A stretch of DNA of 58,714 nucleotides from Bifidobacterium felsineum (GTDB lineage: Bacteria > Actinomycetota > Actinomycetes > Actinomycetales > Bifidobacteriaceae): positions 1 to 58,714 of the forward strand of contig NZ_PEBJ01000007.1 of the NCBI RefSeq assembly GCF_002802915.1, given 5' to 3'. Positions 44,083-53,237 of this stretch are shown one piece after another. The stretch's first letter is position 1; the number at the start of each line of letters is the position of its first letter. Below the pieces are notes generated by a model. It saw only the letters and a program-made list of their open reading frames with translations, searched no databases and was not told the origin of the DNA. The translations under genes were made by a program, and so were the position numbers.

Positions 44083-44994
44083 TCATCGGCCCCGACGGTA
44101 CAGCTTTTCAAGAGTCTCACGCAGCTGTTGCAACGTATCGTTGTTGGAGGTGGTCTTCAGTCTTGGGAAGGATGCGATCATACGGCGCTGCTGACGGTTG
44201 AACACCGAATCGGCTGCATCCTTGATACGAAGCATGAATTCGGAAGACATCTCCCTGCCGTTCTGCCAGGACTCGCCGACCTTCTGGCCCACTGCGGACT
44301 GCACACCGCCGAATTTGTCGGAAGCGCCGCTGAGTGCGTCGGTGGCTTTGGCCGCAAGTCCGGCAGCCGCACCGCCGACCATACCGCTGGCCATATCGGT
44401 GGCCCCGGATACCGCGTCGCCCACTTTCTCTCGCACGGCGTCGCCGTACTTGGCCATGGCGATCTTGAACTGTTCGAGGCTCTGCTCGAAGTTGACGATG
44501 CCGCACACAGTGACGATGGTGTCGGCAATGGTCAGCGCCATCAGCACGATGAATAGCACATGGATGATCTGCAGCGGAATCATGTCGGTCACTCGCGCAA
44601 CCTGAGGTTGGATCACATCGACGATCAGCACTCCCCCGATGCCGAATACCACGGCACCGAGCAGGCAGATGCGACCATTGAGATTGAATCGGAAATGCGA
44701 GTAATCCCACCATCGCGCGTGGAACAACTGCTCCATAGCCCATGAAGTGAAGTATTCAAGTACTGAAGCGCCAATCATCGCCAGAAAGAACAAGACGACC
44801 GGATTATGAATCTGGCCGAGAATCACTACACCGGCCACTGCGCCCGTGCCATAGATCGGGCAGAGCGGACCATTCAGGAATCCGCGATTCACCCAGCGAT
44901 GCTGTTGGCAGGAGACCAGAATCGATTCATAGACCCATCCGGCGAAACTGTAGAAAATGAACCAGAGGAACAGGTATTCAAGAAACAGCATCAT
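44083..44994 (-). CDS. CmpB-family (PF06541) membrane protein
   Basis: A 303-residue protein. The first 160 residues hold about five membrane spans and the signature FYSFAGWVYESIL (about residues 13-25), GFLNGPLCPIYGTGAV (about 38-53) and LEYFTSWAMEQLFHARWWDYSHFRFNLNGRICL (about 82-114), diagnostic for the family named putative ABC transporter permease (COG4905). No ATPase partner is near, so the transport label is doubtful. The soluble C-terminal part is Ala/Gly/Lys-rich and helical, with amphipathic repeats. It starts six bases after the HD gene, so the two are probably cotranscribed. Confidence 0.82.
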   Translation of the reverse strand: MMLFLEYLFLWFIFYSFAGWVYESILVSCQQHRWVNRGFLNGPLCPIYGTGAVAGVVILGQIHNPVVLFFLAMIGASVLEYFTSWAMEQLFHARWWDYSHFRFNLNGRICLLGAVVFGIGGVLIVDVIQPQVARVTDMIPLQIIHVLFIVLMALTIADTIVTVCGIVNFEQSLEQFKIAMAKYGDAVREKVGDAVSGATDMASGMVGGAAAGLAAKATDALSGASDKFGGVQSAVGQKVGESWQNGREMSSEFMLRIKDAADSVFNRQQRRMIASFPRLKTTSNNDTLQQLRETLEKLYRRGR

Positions 44995-45000
44995 TGGCGG

Positions 45001-45561
45001 TTACCTGCCCTGCGTAATTTCCGGCCGCTGACGGCTCGATTGCAGCTCGGCACGCAGCGGCTTGGCCGGTAGCGCCTTCTTATGGAATCGGCCCATCGAG
45101 AGTGTCTCGCGGGTGGCGGAGATCTTATCCGCCAGGGTGACGAGATAGCCTTCGATATAGCGCGGTGGAATCGGCGTCATCGGGAACATGTGCTTTTCGA
45201 TGCTGTCTCGTTCGATGGCGTTGAGTTTGAAGTCCTTGAGCGCATTGACCAGCGCGGCATGCCCGTGGGTGAAACCATGCCAGCGGTGGGTGCCGTTATC
45301 CCAGTCATGCCAGTCGTAGAGGAAATAGTCATGCAGCAGTGCCGCACGAATCAGGGATTTGATATGCACATGACGCCATAGGTGCGCACGATCGGCCATC
45401 CATACAGCGAGGCATGCCACGCGAATCGAATGCACGAAGGTGGTGACGTTGCCGTGCTGATAGCAGCAGCGCTCAATCTCCATATGGTGATGTTCGATGA
45501 TTTCGCTGCCGTGCTTGGCAACCAGTTGTTGAATCTGCGTACGAGTGAGCAGACGTCCCAC
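45001..45561 (-). CDS. HD-domain phosphohydrolase
   Basis: A 186-residue protein of the small HD family. Metal ligands are visible in FVHSIRVACLAVWMAD (first His), AALLHDYFLYDWHDW (HD pair, about residues 79-93), THGHAALVNAL and the late Asp in YLVTLADKISATRETLSMG. C-terminal residues are basic. The family contains nucleotide phosphohydrolases but the substrate here is unknown. It lies just upstream of the CmpB-family gene on the same strand. Confidence 0.85.
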   Translation of the reverse strand: MGRLLTRTQIQQLVAKHGSEIIEHHHMEIERCCYQHGNVTTFVHSIRVACLAVWMADRAHLWRHVHIKSLIRAALLHDYFLYDWHDWDNGTHRWHGFTHGHAALVNALKDFKLNAIERDSIEKHMFPMTPIPPRYIEGYLVTLADKISATRETLSMGRFHKKALPAKPLRAELQSSRQRPEITQGR

Positions 45562-45680
45562 GGTATCGGGCTCCTCGGAATTGTTCGGCCAGTACTTATC
45601 TTCGTTGCCGATTGTAGGACAAGCGTAGAACGCCCGGCCTCATTCGCTCGGATGATTATGAGCGGAACCATGCGCTCGAC

Positions 45681-46034
45681 TTACGCGCTTTGAGCCGCCA
45701 AATACTGTTGATAGGCACGGAATCCACCGTCAAGGCTGGCCACCTCATAGCCTCGATCGGCAAGGATTTCGGCGACTTCCTCACTCCACCAGCCTTCGGC
45801 GCAGTACACGATGACTTTACGGTCTTTCGGCACGTTCTTGAGCACGTGGGCCAATGGATCGAGCGGCGCATTGATGGCGCCCTCAATCGGATGGGCTTCC
45901 ACATCCGCGGGTTCTCGCAGATCCAGTAACGTGACCGTTGCCGGATCAAGTGCCGCGAACTCGGCTGGTGTGATATGGCCGAACGCCGGTTCCTCGGTGT
46001 CTGCTTCCGGATGATTATGCAACGCGATTGGCAT
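45681..46034 (-). CDS. Single-domain rhodanese-like sulfurtransferase
   Basis: A 117-residue rhodanese domain. LLDLREPADVEAHPIEGAINAP (about residues 36-57) is the CDC25-like entrance and VIVYCAEGWWSEEVAEIL (about 73-90) carries the active-site Cys at the start of the loop. Rhodaneses move sulfur as a persulfide; being next to thiF, thiG and thiS it may supply sulfur for thiazole synthesis, which is inference. A 23-bp hairpin (46060-46110) separates it from thiF, so it may have lower or separate expression. Confidence 0.87.
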   Translation of the reverse strand: MPIALHNHPEADTEEPAFGHITPAEFAALDPATVTLLDLREPADVEAHPIEGAINAPLDPLAHVLKNVPKDRKVIVYCAEGWWSEEVAEILADRGYEVASLDGGFRAYQQYLAAQSA

Positions 46035-46059
46035 ATACGGTTCCCCCTATTCCTCTATT

Positions 46060-46110
46060 TGTCTCGGCAAACGTACGCTGAGGATTACTCAGCGTACGTT
46101 TGCCGAGACA
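46060..46110. terminator. 23-bp perfect hairpin between thiF and the rhodanese gene
   Basis: The arms 46060-46082 and 46088-46110 are perfectly complementary with a 5-base loop (GATTA), beginning five bases after the thiF stop. There is no U-tract on either side. It may terminate the thi operon, protect its 3' end or be a processing site. Confidence 0.7.
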
Positions 46111-46115
46111 TGCGT

Positions 46116-46925
46116 CTAGATGGCGCAGGCCGGCTGGATGTAGTTGGCCGGATCGATGGCGGTGATGGTTGGATGATCGCCGCAGACCGGGCAATCAGGC
46201 ACATGCTTGGGCAACGGCACGCGGCGGATGTTCATCGTCAGCGCATCGACGGTAAGCATGCGGCCAATTAGCGGCTCGCCCACGCCGACGATGAGTTTGG
46301 CGGCTTCAGTGGCTTCAATGCTGCCGATAATGCCTACCACCGAACCGAGTACGCCGGCTTCCTTGCAGGTCGGGATTTCCCCCGCCGCTGGCATATCGCG
46401 GAAAATGCAGCGATAGCATGGTCCTTCGCCGGGCACGACAGTCATGACTTGACCGGCGAATCCGACTACGCCCGCATGGATGTATGGCTTGTTCGCCAGC
46501 ACGCAAGCGTCGTTGATGAGGAATTTCGCCGCGAAATTATCTGTCGCGTCAATCACCAGATCATATGGCTCGATAAGCGAACTGATATTACTGGCATCAA
46601 CAAGCTCGTAGTATGTGTCGATCTGTACATCCGGGTTCAGCGCGCGAATGGATGTCGCAGCCGATTCGACTTTGGGTGTGCCGACTGATTCGGTGGTATG
46701 AATGATCTGACGTTGCAGGTTGCTCAAATCAACTACATCACCGTCGACCAAACCGATACGTCCTACACCGGCGGCAGCTAGGTAGAGTGCCGCTGGCGAG
46801 CCGAGACCGCCGGCACCGACGATGAGCACGCTGGAGGCCAGCAGACGCTTCTGGCCTTTGACGCCTACACCCTTCAAAATCAGATGGCGAGCATAGCGCT
46901 CCACTTGTTCGTCAGTTAATGCCAT
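46116..46925 (-). CDS. thiF: ThiF/MoeB-type adenylyltransferase
   Basis: A 269-residue E1-like enzyme that adenylates the C-terminal Gly of a sulfur carrier, here surely ThiS. The ATP site is VLIVGAGGLGSPAALYLAAAGVGRIGLVDGDVVDLSNLQRQI (about residues 33-74), IDATDNF follows, and zinc is held by CYRCIF (about 177-182) and CPVC (about 249-252). It starts one base after the thiG stop. With thiS and thiG it forms the thiazole sulfur-transfer unit. Confidence 0.93.
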   Translation of the reverse strand: MALTDEQVERYARHLILKGVGVKGQKRLLASSVLIVGAGGLGSPAALYLAAAGVGRIGLVDGDVVDLSNLQRQIIHTTESVGTPKVESAATSIRALNPDVQIDTYYELVDASNISSLIEPYDLVIDATDNFAAKFLINDACVLANKPYIHAGVVGFAGQVMTVVPGEGPCYRCIFRDMPAAGEIPTCKEAGVLGSVVGIIGSIEATEAAKLIVGVGEPLIGRMLTVDALTMNIRRVPLPKHVPDCPVCGDHPTITAIDPANYIQPACAI

Positions 46926-46926
46926 G

Positions 46927-47793
46927 TCAGTGCAGGTATCCGGTGGTGGGGCTGGAGGGCACGGCCTGGCCTTCGGTCACTTTGCCGAGACCGGAGAGGT
47001 AAGCCGCACGGCCGGCGTTGATGGCGTTTTTGAATGCCTCGGCCATCAGTGGAATGTTGCCGGCAGACGCCACCGCGGTGTAGGCCATGACGGCGTCGGC
47101 GCCCATTTCCATCGCATCGCAAGCCTGGCTTGGACGGCCAATGCCGGCGTCGATGATGACCGGAACATGGGCGTTGGCGATGATGATCTCAATGAAGTCA
47201 CGCATGCGCAGACCCATGTTGGAGCCGATCAGCGAGCCCAGCGGCATCACAGCCGCGGCACCGGCTTCTTCAAGCTGACGTGCCGCGATTGGATCAGGGA
47301 ACATGTACGGCATGACCACGAAACCTTCCTTGGCCAGCATTTCGGTGGCTCGAATGGTTTCGGCGTTATCCGGCAAGAGGTATTTGGTCTCATGCTCGAT
47401 TTCGACTTTGACGAAATCGGTGTGGCAGACTTCGCGAGCCAGACGTGCGATGCGCACGGCTTCTTCGGCGTTGCGGGCGCCGGAAGTGTTCGGCAGCAAA
47501 GTAATGCCCTCAGGAATGTAATCGAGCACACTGTTTTCAGTGGTCTGCGCGCGGCGCAGTGCCATGGTGACGATTTGCGTGCCGGCGTGCTCCACGGTGG
47601 CCTTGATGAGGTTCAGGTCGTAGCGACCGGAGCCCAAAATGAATCGGGACTGGAATTCGTAGCCGCCGAGGTTCAACGGCTTGTCTTCCACTGGCAGCAT
47701 CGGCGCTGCGGTGCCTACCGGGTTGACGACCTTGGGTTGTGGCGGCAACGGCGTCGCCTCAACGGATGCTTCGGTAACTGGATTGATGTTCAT
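46927..47793 (-). CDS. thiG: Thiazole synthase ThiG
   Basis: A 288-residue TIM-barrel enzyme that builds the thiazole phosphate of thiamine from DXP, ThiS-thiocarboxylate and dehydroglycine. [33 protein letters not shown] opens the barrel; the Schiff-base Lys is in [18 protein letters not shown] (about residues 133-150); [16 protein letters not shown] and [30 protein letters not shown] close it. The first 35 residues are an extra Pro/Ala-rich tail. No thiH or thiO, which supply dehydroglycine, is in this window. Confidence 0.94.
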   Translation of the reverse strand: MNINPVTEASVEATPLPPQPKVVNPVGTAAPMLPVEDKPLNLGGYEFQSRFILGSGRYDLNLIKATVEHAGTQIVTMALRRAQTTENSVLDYIPEGITLLPNTSGARNAEEAVRIARLAREVCHTDFVKVEIEHETKYLLPDNAETIRATEMLAKEGFVVMPYMFPDPIAARQLEEAGAAAVMPLGSLIGSNMGLRMRDFIEIIIANAHVPVIIDAGIGRPSQACDAMEMGADAVMAYTAVASAGNIPLMAEAFKNAINAGRAAYLSGLGKVTEGQAVPSSPTTGYLH

Positions 47794-47819
47794 GATGAGA
47801 TTTCCTTTCGCCTCATCTT

Positions 47820-47876
47820 GGCTCCCCTTGTCAGGGGAACTGTCTCGCGAGAGCGAGACTGAGGGTAGTTACATGT
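47820..47876 (-). repeat. Intergenic two-hairpin repeat, copy 4 (inverted)
   Basis: Read on the minus strand, this is CATGTAACTA, a short lead, a perfect hairpin GTCTCGC/GCGAGAC and a second stem around CCCCTGACAAGGGG. It is the only copy in the opposite orientation to the others and lies between thiS and thiG, inside the operon. Confidence 0.85.
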
Positions 47877-47928
47877 AATTGACAGCATCTTGGCGGAACA
47901 AAGATGCCATTGTGTATGACGCTGGCGC

Positions 47929-48123
47929 TCAGCCGCCCTGCACGAACTGAACGATTTCCATGACGCACTGGTCGTCGAGCATGGTATCGCCACGCTTTTC
48001 GCGCGGGATAATCTCCCCGTTGAGTTCGATGGCCACACGTTCGGCACGGAAACCGTGGGCTTCCAGATAGTCCGCCACACTGACTGGCGTTTCGAGCTTG
48101 ACCTGCTCTCCGTTGACCTGCAT
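47929..48123 (-). CDS. thiS: Sulfur carrier protein ThiS
   Basis: A 64-residue ubiquitin-like protein ending in the required Gly-Gly (VQFVQGG). MQVNGEQVKLETPVSVADYL and RVAIELNGEIIPRE are typical. I choose ATG 48123 because GAAGGG lies six bases upstream; ATG 48129 would sit directly on that ribosome site. It is the first gene after the TPP riboswitch and its terminator. Confidence 0.92.
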   Translation of the reverse strand: MQVNGEQVKLETPVSVADYLEAHGFRAERVAIELNGEIIPREKRGDTMLDDQCVMEIVQFVQGG

Positions 48124-48143
48124 TCGCATCCCTTCCCAATACT

Positions 48144-48187
48144 AAAAAAGGGCGCACGAAACGAACCGTACCTTAAGTGGTGCGCCC
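48144..48187 (-). terminator. Riboswitch-controlled terminator before thiS
   Basis: GGGCGCA (48150-48156) and TGCGCCC (48181-48187) form the base of a hairpin whose 3' side on the minus strand is followed by TTTTTT (48149-48144), 20 bases before thiS. It is the likely OFF structure of the TPP riboswitch. Confidence 0.8.
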
Positions 48188-48199
48188 ATTCATGAACCC

Positions 48200-48259
48200 A
48201 GTCATGCGACCGTGCATGACTGATGGCGCATTGGCTACACCACAAGCCGCACACGGCTT
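48200..48259 (-). promoter_or_regulatory. Linker hairpins of the thi leader
   Basis: Between aptamer and terminator are two more perfect hairpins: AGTCATGC/GCATGACT (48200-48221) and AAGCCG/CGGCTT (48244-48259). They may be part of the expression platform; which is the antiterminator cannot be settled by eye. Confidence 0.5.
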
Positions 48260-48302
48260 AGTTATATGCACGAACTGCGGAGAACCCAACAAATCTTGAA
48301 TC

Positions 48303-48395
48303 AACGATTCCTTACGGCGGCATGACCCGCGTCAAGTTCCCCGGTCGAAGCTGGCGCTTCCTCTCAGCCTTGCGGCTCCCGTTCGTTACGGTTAC
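48303..48395 (-). ncRNA. TPP riboswitch (thi box)
   Basis: On the minus strand the leader reads GGGAGCCGCAAGGCTGAGAG, then GACCGGGGAACTTGACGCGG and GTCATGCCGCCGTAAGGAA. These are the CUGAGA pyrimidine-sensing loop, the GACC/GAAC junction and the pyrophosphate-sensing arm with GCCGCCGUAAGGAA of the TPP aptamer. P1 can form from AACGA and TCGTT. It lies upstream of thiS-thiG-thiF and would shut the operon off when thiamine pyrophosphate is plentiful. Confidence 0.93.
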
Positions 48396-48430
48396 TCAGT
48401 GTAGGTGCGGCATGTGACAAGTAGGCATAC

Positions 48431-48462
48431 AAAACGGCTCCCCGCTGGTCTGCGAGGAGCCG
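48431..48462 (-). terminator. argH terminator
   Basis: CGGCTCC (48435-48441) and GGAGCCG (48456-48462) pair around a 14-base loop, and on the minus strand TTTTG follows. It lies 28 bases after the argH stop. Confidence 0.8.
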
Positions 48463-48489
48463 GATTGTTATTGGCAAATAATCAAACGA

Positions 48490-49965
<1,476 letters not shown>

Positions 49966-50027
49966 TCACTCCTTAATAAGCTCAGAGAAGCTCCGCAAAG
50001 CTTACATATCAGCTGCAAGCAAGGCTA

Positions 50028-53000
50028 TCAGCGCACGGCTACATCATCGTCTGTCTCATCCGAATCGATGTCATAACCGCCTTTGAGAATAAAGTCCTTT
50101 AGCAATTTGGAGACCAGAATGTTCACTCTGAACCGGCCCAAGGGCTTATGCATGCGTTTCTCGAAGTATGTTTGAGCCCGAACCGCATCAACGGAAGCTT
50201 TCAACGCATCGAATCTTCCAAACTCGTTGATATTCGCCTCATTCAACAGTTTGGCGGTCAATTCCTCCAACAGGGACTTATCAACGCCCACAGCGTCAAC
50301 AAGCTTGTCGATTTGTTCGTCTTTTTCCCTGCGCGCATACCGGGTGATGTAATCGCGCAACGACATGCCTTCTTCAACGGTCACATCGCCACGTTCCACA
50401 TCGTGCAGGAACAGTTCGGCCAAGCGCTGTTCCTCCACCGAAAGTGCAGCAAAGGAACGATGCAGTTCCTCGGATGCGGATTGCAACTCGGGGCTTTGCT
50501 CTTGCAACGCCTTCAACCATTTCACGAAGTTGGCATTCATGTAATCGGTATCGATCAGGCCAGTATCAATCTCAGTGAGATAGCCTTCCAAGTCATACGG
50601 CGCTTCGGTATTGTCGTTGCCCTGATCGTCGGGATCATCATCGTCGAACAATTCCTTATAGCGCTGAGCAAGAATCAGGTAAGAACGTTCATCAATCGCC
50701 GGCTGCACGGTGGTAGCTACGCCATCCTCATCGACGCATTCGAATGTTGGATGATCCCAAGTGAAGCCCTGCACTTTGGCTGCTTCCAACGCCTTGTTCA
50801 GTTCCACGAATTCCTTGGCGAACTTACGTTTCGCTTCAACGGACTCCGGCAGTTGGGCCAAATCGCTCACACCGGAAGAGGTAAATACCTCTTGGATGTC
50901 CGCAAATCGTTCATCCATCGCCCGAACATTCTCTGGCAGCTTCTGCACGAACAAATCAAGCGGCCGGTCCCCCGAATATAGCTTGACCGCGGCTTTGATG
51001 TTCTCGCGCATGGTGTGCGGCTTACGGTAGTAGCGAATCGTGCCGAATGGCTTATCCGGCCCAAATAGTCGGTTGGTACGGCTGAACGCCTGAATAATGC
51101 TCTCGTATTCGATGACTTTATCCAGATACAGCGTGTTCACCCATTTGGAGTCGAAGCCGGTAAGCATTTGATCGACCACAATCAGCAGATCAAGACGCTG
51201 CTCCCGGTTCGAGTCGATGCTGCCATAAGGTGCTTTATGTGAGAGTCTCGAAGAAATGTCCTTCTTCATTGCCGGCCAATCTACGATGCCGAAATGCTTA
51301 CCGTATGCGGCGTTGTAATCGGTCATGATTTCGGCGAGCGCGTCGCCTTTCATGGTGGCACCGGCATTGTTGTCGATGTTAGGGTCGAACAGCGCGGTTA
51401 CATGCATCTCAGGTGCCTGCTCCTTGAACAGCCGGTAGTAGCTGATAGCCTCCGGTATAGAACTGGTGGCAAGCATCGCATGGAATTTCCTGCCGTGGCT
51501 GAGCACTGGGAATTGTTCGAGAATGTCCTTGACTACCATGCCTTCATGTTCGGTTCCGATACCGTACTGTTCACGGCCGAGGAATCCTTCAATGCTGGCA
51601 CCACGGTTACCATCAGCATCGACCTCAGAGCCCATCGGAATCTGCGACTTGTCCATGTAATGCTCGTATACCTTGGCCTTAGCAGAGTCACCGAGCGCAT
51701 CTTCCACGCTTGAAGCTTTGGCTTGCTGCAACGCCACGGCGAGACGCACGTCAGAATCCTTGTAGGTGGTGACCATGTACGGGTCGAAACCGAGCACATT
51801 ATGGTCGCGGATACCGTCAGCGATGCTATAGCGGTGCAGGCATCCGCCGAACACCATTGCGGTGGTGGAATGCTTCTTCTTGTTTTCGCCCAGAATCGGT
51901 GTGCCGGTGAATCCGAAGAACAGTGCGTTCGGGAATGCGCGGCGGATGTCTTGCAACATGTCGCCGAACGTGGAGCGATGGCATTCATCCACGATGAATA
52001 CGATTCGTTTGGCAGCAAAGCGATCAAGTTCGGCTTGGGTAACGCCGTATTCACCGAGTTTGATGTTGCTCATCTTCTGAATGGAGGTGACAATTAGCGT
52101 ATCTTTGGGATCAGTGCTGGCGAGTTTGTCTCGCAATACACCAGTGTTTTCAGTGCCTTGCACATCGTCTTTGCTGTCTGCGAAGGATTGGTATTCCTTA
52201 AGCGACTGTGTGCCGAGTTCGATACGATCCATAAGGAACACGACTTTGTCGGCATCTTTGGAATCGGCGATAAGTTGGGCCGATTTAAAGCTGGTCATGG
52301 TTTTGCCGGAACCGGTGGTGTGCCATACGTAACCGCCCGGGCGGCCCGGAACGGATGGGCGGACTTCCCAATCACATTTGCGTACGGCATCGGAGATGGC
52401 GGAAGCCGCATAGTACTGGTAGCTGCGCAGAACTTTCAGGCATCCGTCTGCTGAATCGGCGACCGTGTAGAAGCCAATCAACTGATGTGCCATTGGTATG
52501 GAGAGCAGTTTGGCGCAGAAGGTCTTCCATTCGTCATTGCCGGGATGATTGCCGCCGCAGATGGGCTCATTGTTCCAGTCGGCCCAATGGAAGTAATAGG
52601 TGGGGTTGAATTTGTCGACTCCGGGATTGGCGAAGTACACGGCATCGTCCGGGTTCATGGCCACGAAAACCTGCACTAGTCGGAATAAGCCAGTGAATAC
52701 GCCTTCGTGCGCATACTTTTCGATTTGATTGGAGGCCTGGCTGACCGGTATGCCGCTTTTCTTCAATTCGATATGGATCAGTGGTATGCCGTTGATCAGC
52801 AGCACCAGATCGCCTCGGCGGGCATGCACCATGCTGTTCTTCGCCGCATACACTGGCTGCTGTGCTATTTGATAGGTGCTTTTGCCTCCTGCAATCTCCT
52901 GACGGTCGTAGATATATAGGCTGACTTCCTTGCCGAAATGAGCCTTGTCTTCCTGGTTGTCTCGCGTGATGGAGACCGTGCGACCATTGACGAATGAGTT

Positions 53001-53237
53001 CAGTGCCAGTGGCGTGCGCAATGTTTCGATTTGTTCGATGATTTGCGCCATTTCGCCATCGGTGAGCGGGTACTGGCCCAATCGGTCCACACCGCAATTG
53101 TTGCGGTACAGTATGTTCTTCCAGTTTTCCAGCAGATCATGCTCGGTCGGGTACTTAAGTACGCCATCCTTCCAACCATGCTGTTTGAGCACGGTGATGA
53201 CATTCTCTTCAAAGACGGATTCATCATCAAATATCAT
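50028..53237 (-). CDS. hsdR: Type I restriction enzyme R subunit HsdR
   Basis: From ATG 53237 (GGAG upstream, ATGA overlap with the AlbA_2 gene) the protein has 1069 residues. The endonuclease domain carries GDLVLLINGIPLIHIELKKS (D at about 143, E-x-K at about 157-159). The motor has Walker A TTGSGKTMTSFKSA (about 306-319), motif II VDECHRSTFGDM (about 416-427), GFTGTPI and helicase motif VI region SRTNRLFGPDKPFG. The C-terminal helical region contacts HsdM. It cuts DNA far from unmethylated sites after translocation. All key residues seem present. It is the last gene of hsdM–hsdS–AlbA_2–hsdR. Confidence 0.95.
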   Translation of the reverse strand: MIFDDESVFEENVITVLKQHGWKDGVLKYPTEHDLLENWKNILYRNNCGVDRLGQYPLTDGEMAQIIEQIETLRTPLALNSFVNGRTVSITRDNQEDKAHFGKEVSLYIYDRQEIAGGKSTYQIAQQPVYAAKNSMVHARRGDLVLLINGIPLIHIELKKSGIPVSQASNQIEKYAHEGVFTGLFRLVQVFVAMNPDDAVYFANPGVDKFNPTYYFHWADWNNEPICGGNHPGNDEWKTFCAKLLSIPMAHQLIGFYTVADSADGCLKVLRSYQYYAASAISDAVRKCDWEVRPSVPGRPGGYVWHTTGSGKTMTSFKSAQLIADSKDADKVVFLMDRIELGTQSLKEYQSFADSKDDVQGTENTGVLRDKLASTDPKDTLIVTSIQKMSNIKLGEYGVTQAELDRFAAKRIVFIVDECHRSTFGDMLQDIRRAFPNALFFGFTGTPILGENKKKHSTTAMVFGGCLHRYSIADGIRDHNVLGFDPYMVTTYKDSDVRLAVALQQAKASSVEDALGDSAKAKVYEHYMDKSQIPMGSEVDADGNRGASIEGFLGREQYGIGTEHEGMVVKDILEQFPVLSHGRKFHAMLATSSIPEAISYYRLFKEQAPEMHVTALFDPNIDNNAGATMKGDALAEIMTDYNAAYGKHFGIVDWPAMKKDISSRLSHKAPYGSIDSNREQRLDLLIVVDQMLTGFDSKWVNTLYLDKVIEYESIIQAFSRTNRLFGPDKPFGTIRYYRKPHTMRENIKAAVKLYSGDRPLDLFVQKLPENVRAMDERFADIQEVFTSSGVSDLAQLPESVEAKRKFAKEFVELNKALEAAKVQGFTWDHPTFECVDEDGVATTVQPAIDERSYLILAQRYKELFDDDDPDDQGNDNTEAPYDLEGYLTEIDTGLIDTDYMNANFVKWLKALQEQSPELQSASEELHRSFAALSVEEQRLAELFLHDVERGDVTVEEGMSLRDYITRYARREKDEQIDKLVDAVGVDKSLLEELTAKLLNEANINEFGRFDALKASVDAVRAQTYFEKRMHKPLGRFRVNILVSKLLKDFILKGGYDIDSDETDDDVAVR

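Noticed and set aside
44083..44994. ABC transporter permease as a firm function for the CmpB-family gene
   Set aside because: No ATPase or binding protein is adjacent, and the family name rests on weak grounds; I report only the family.
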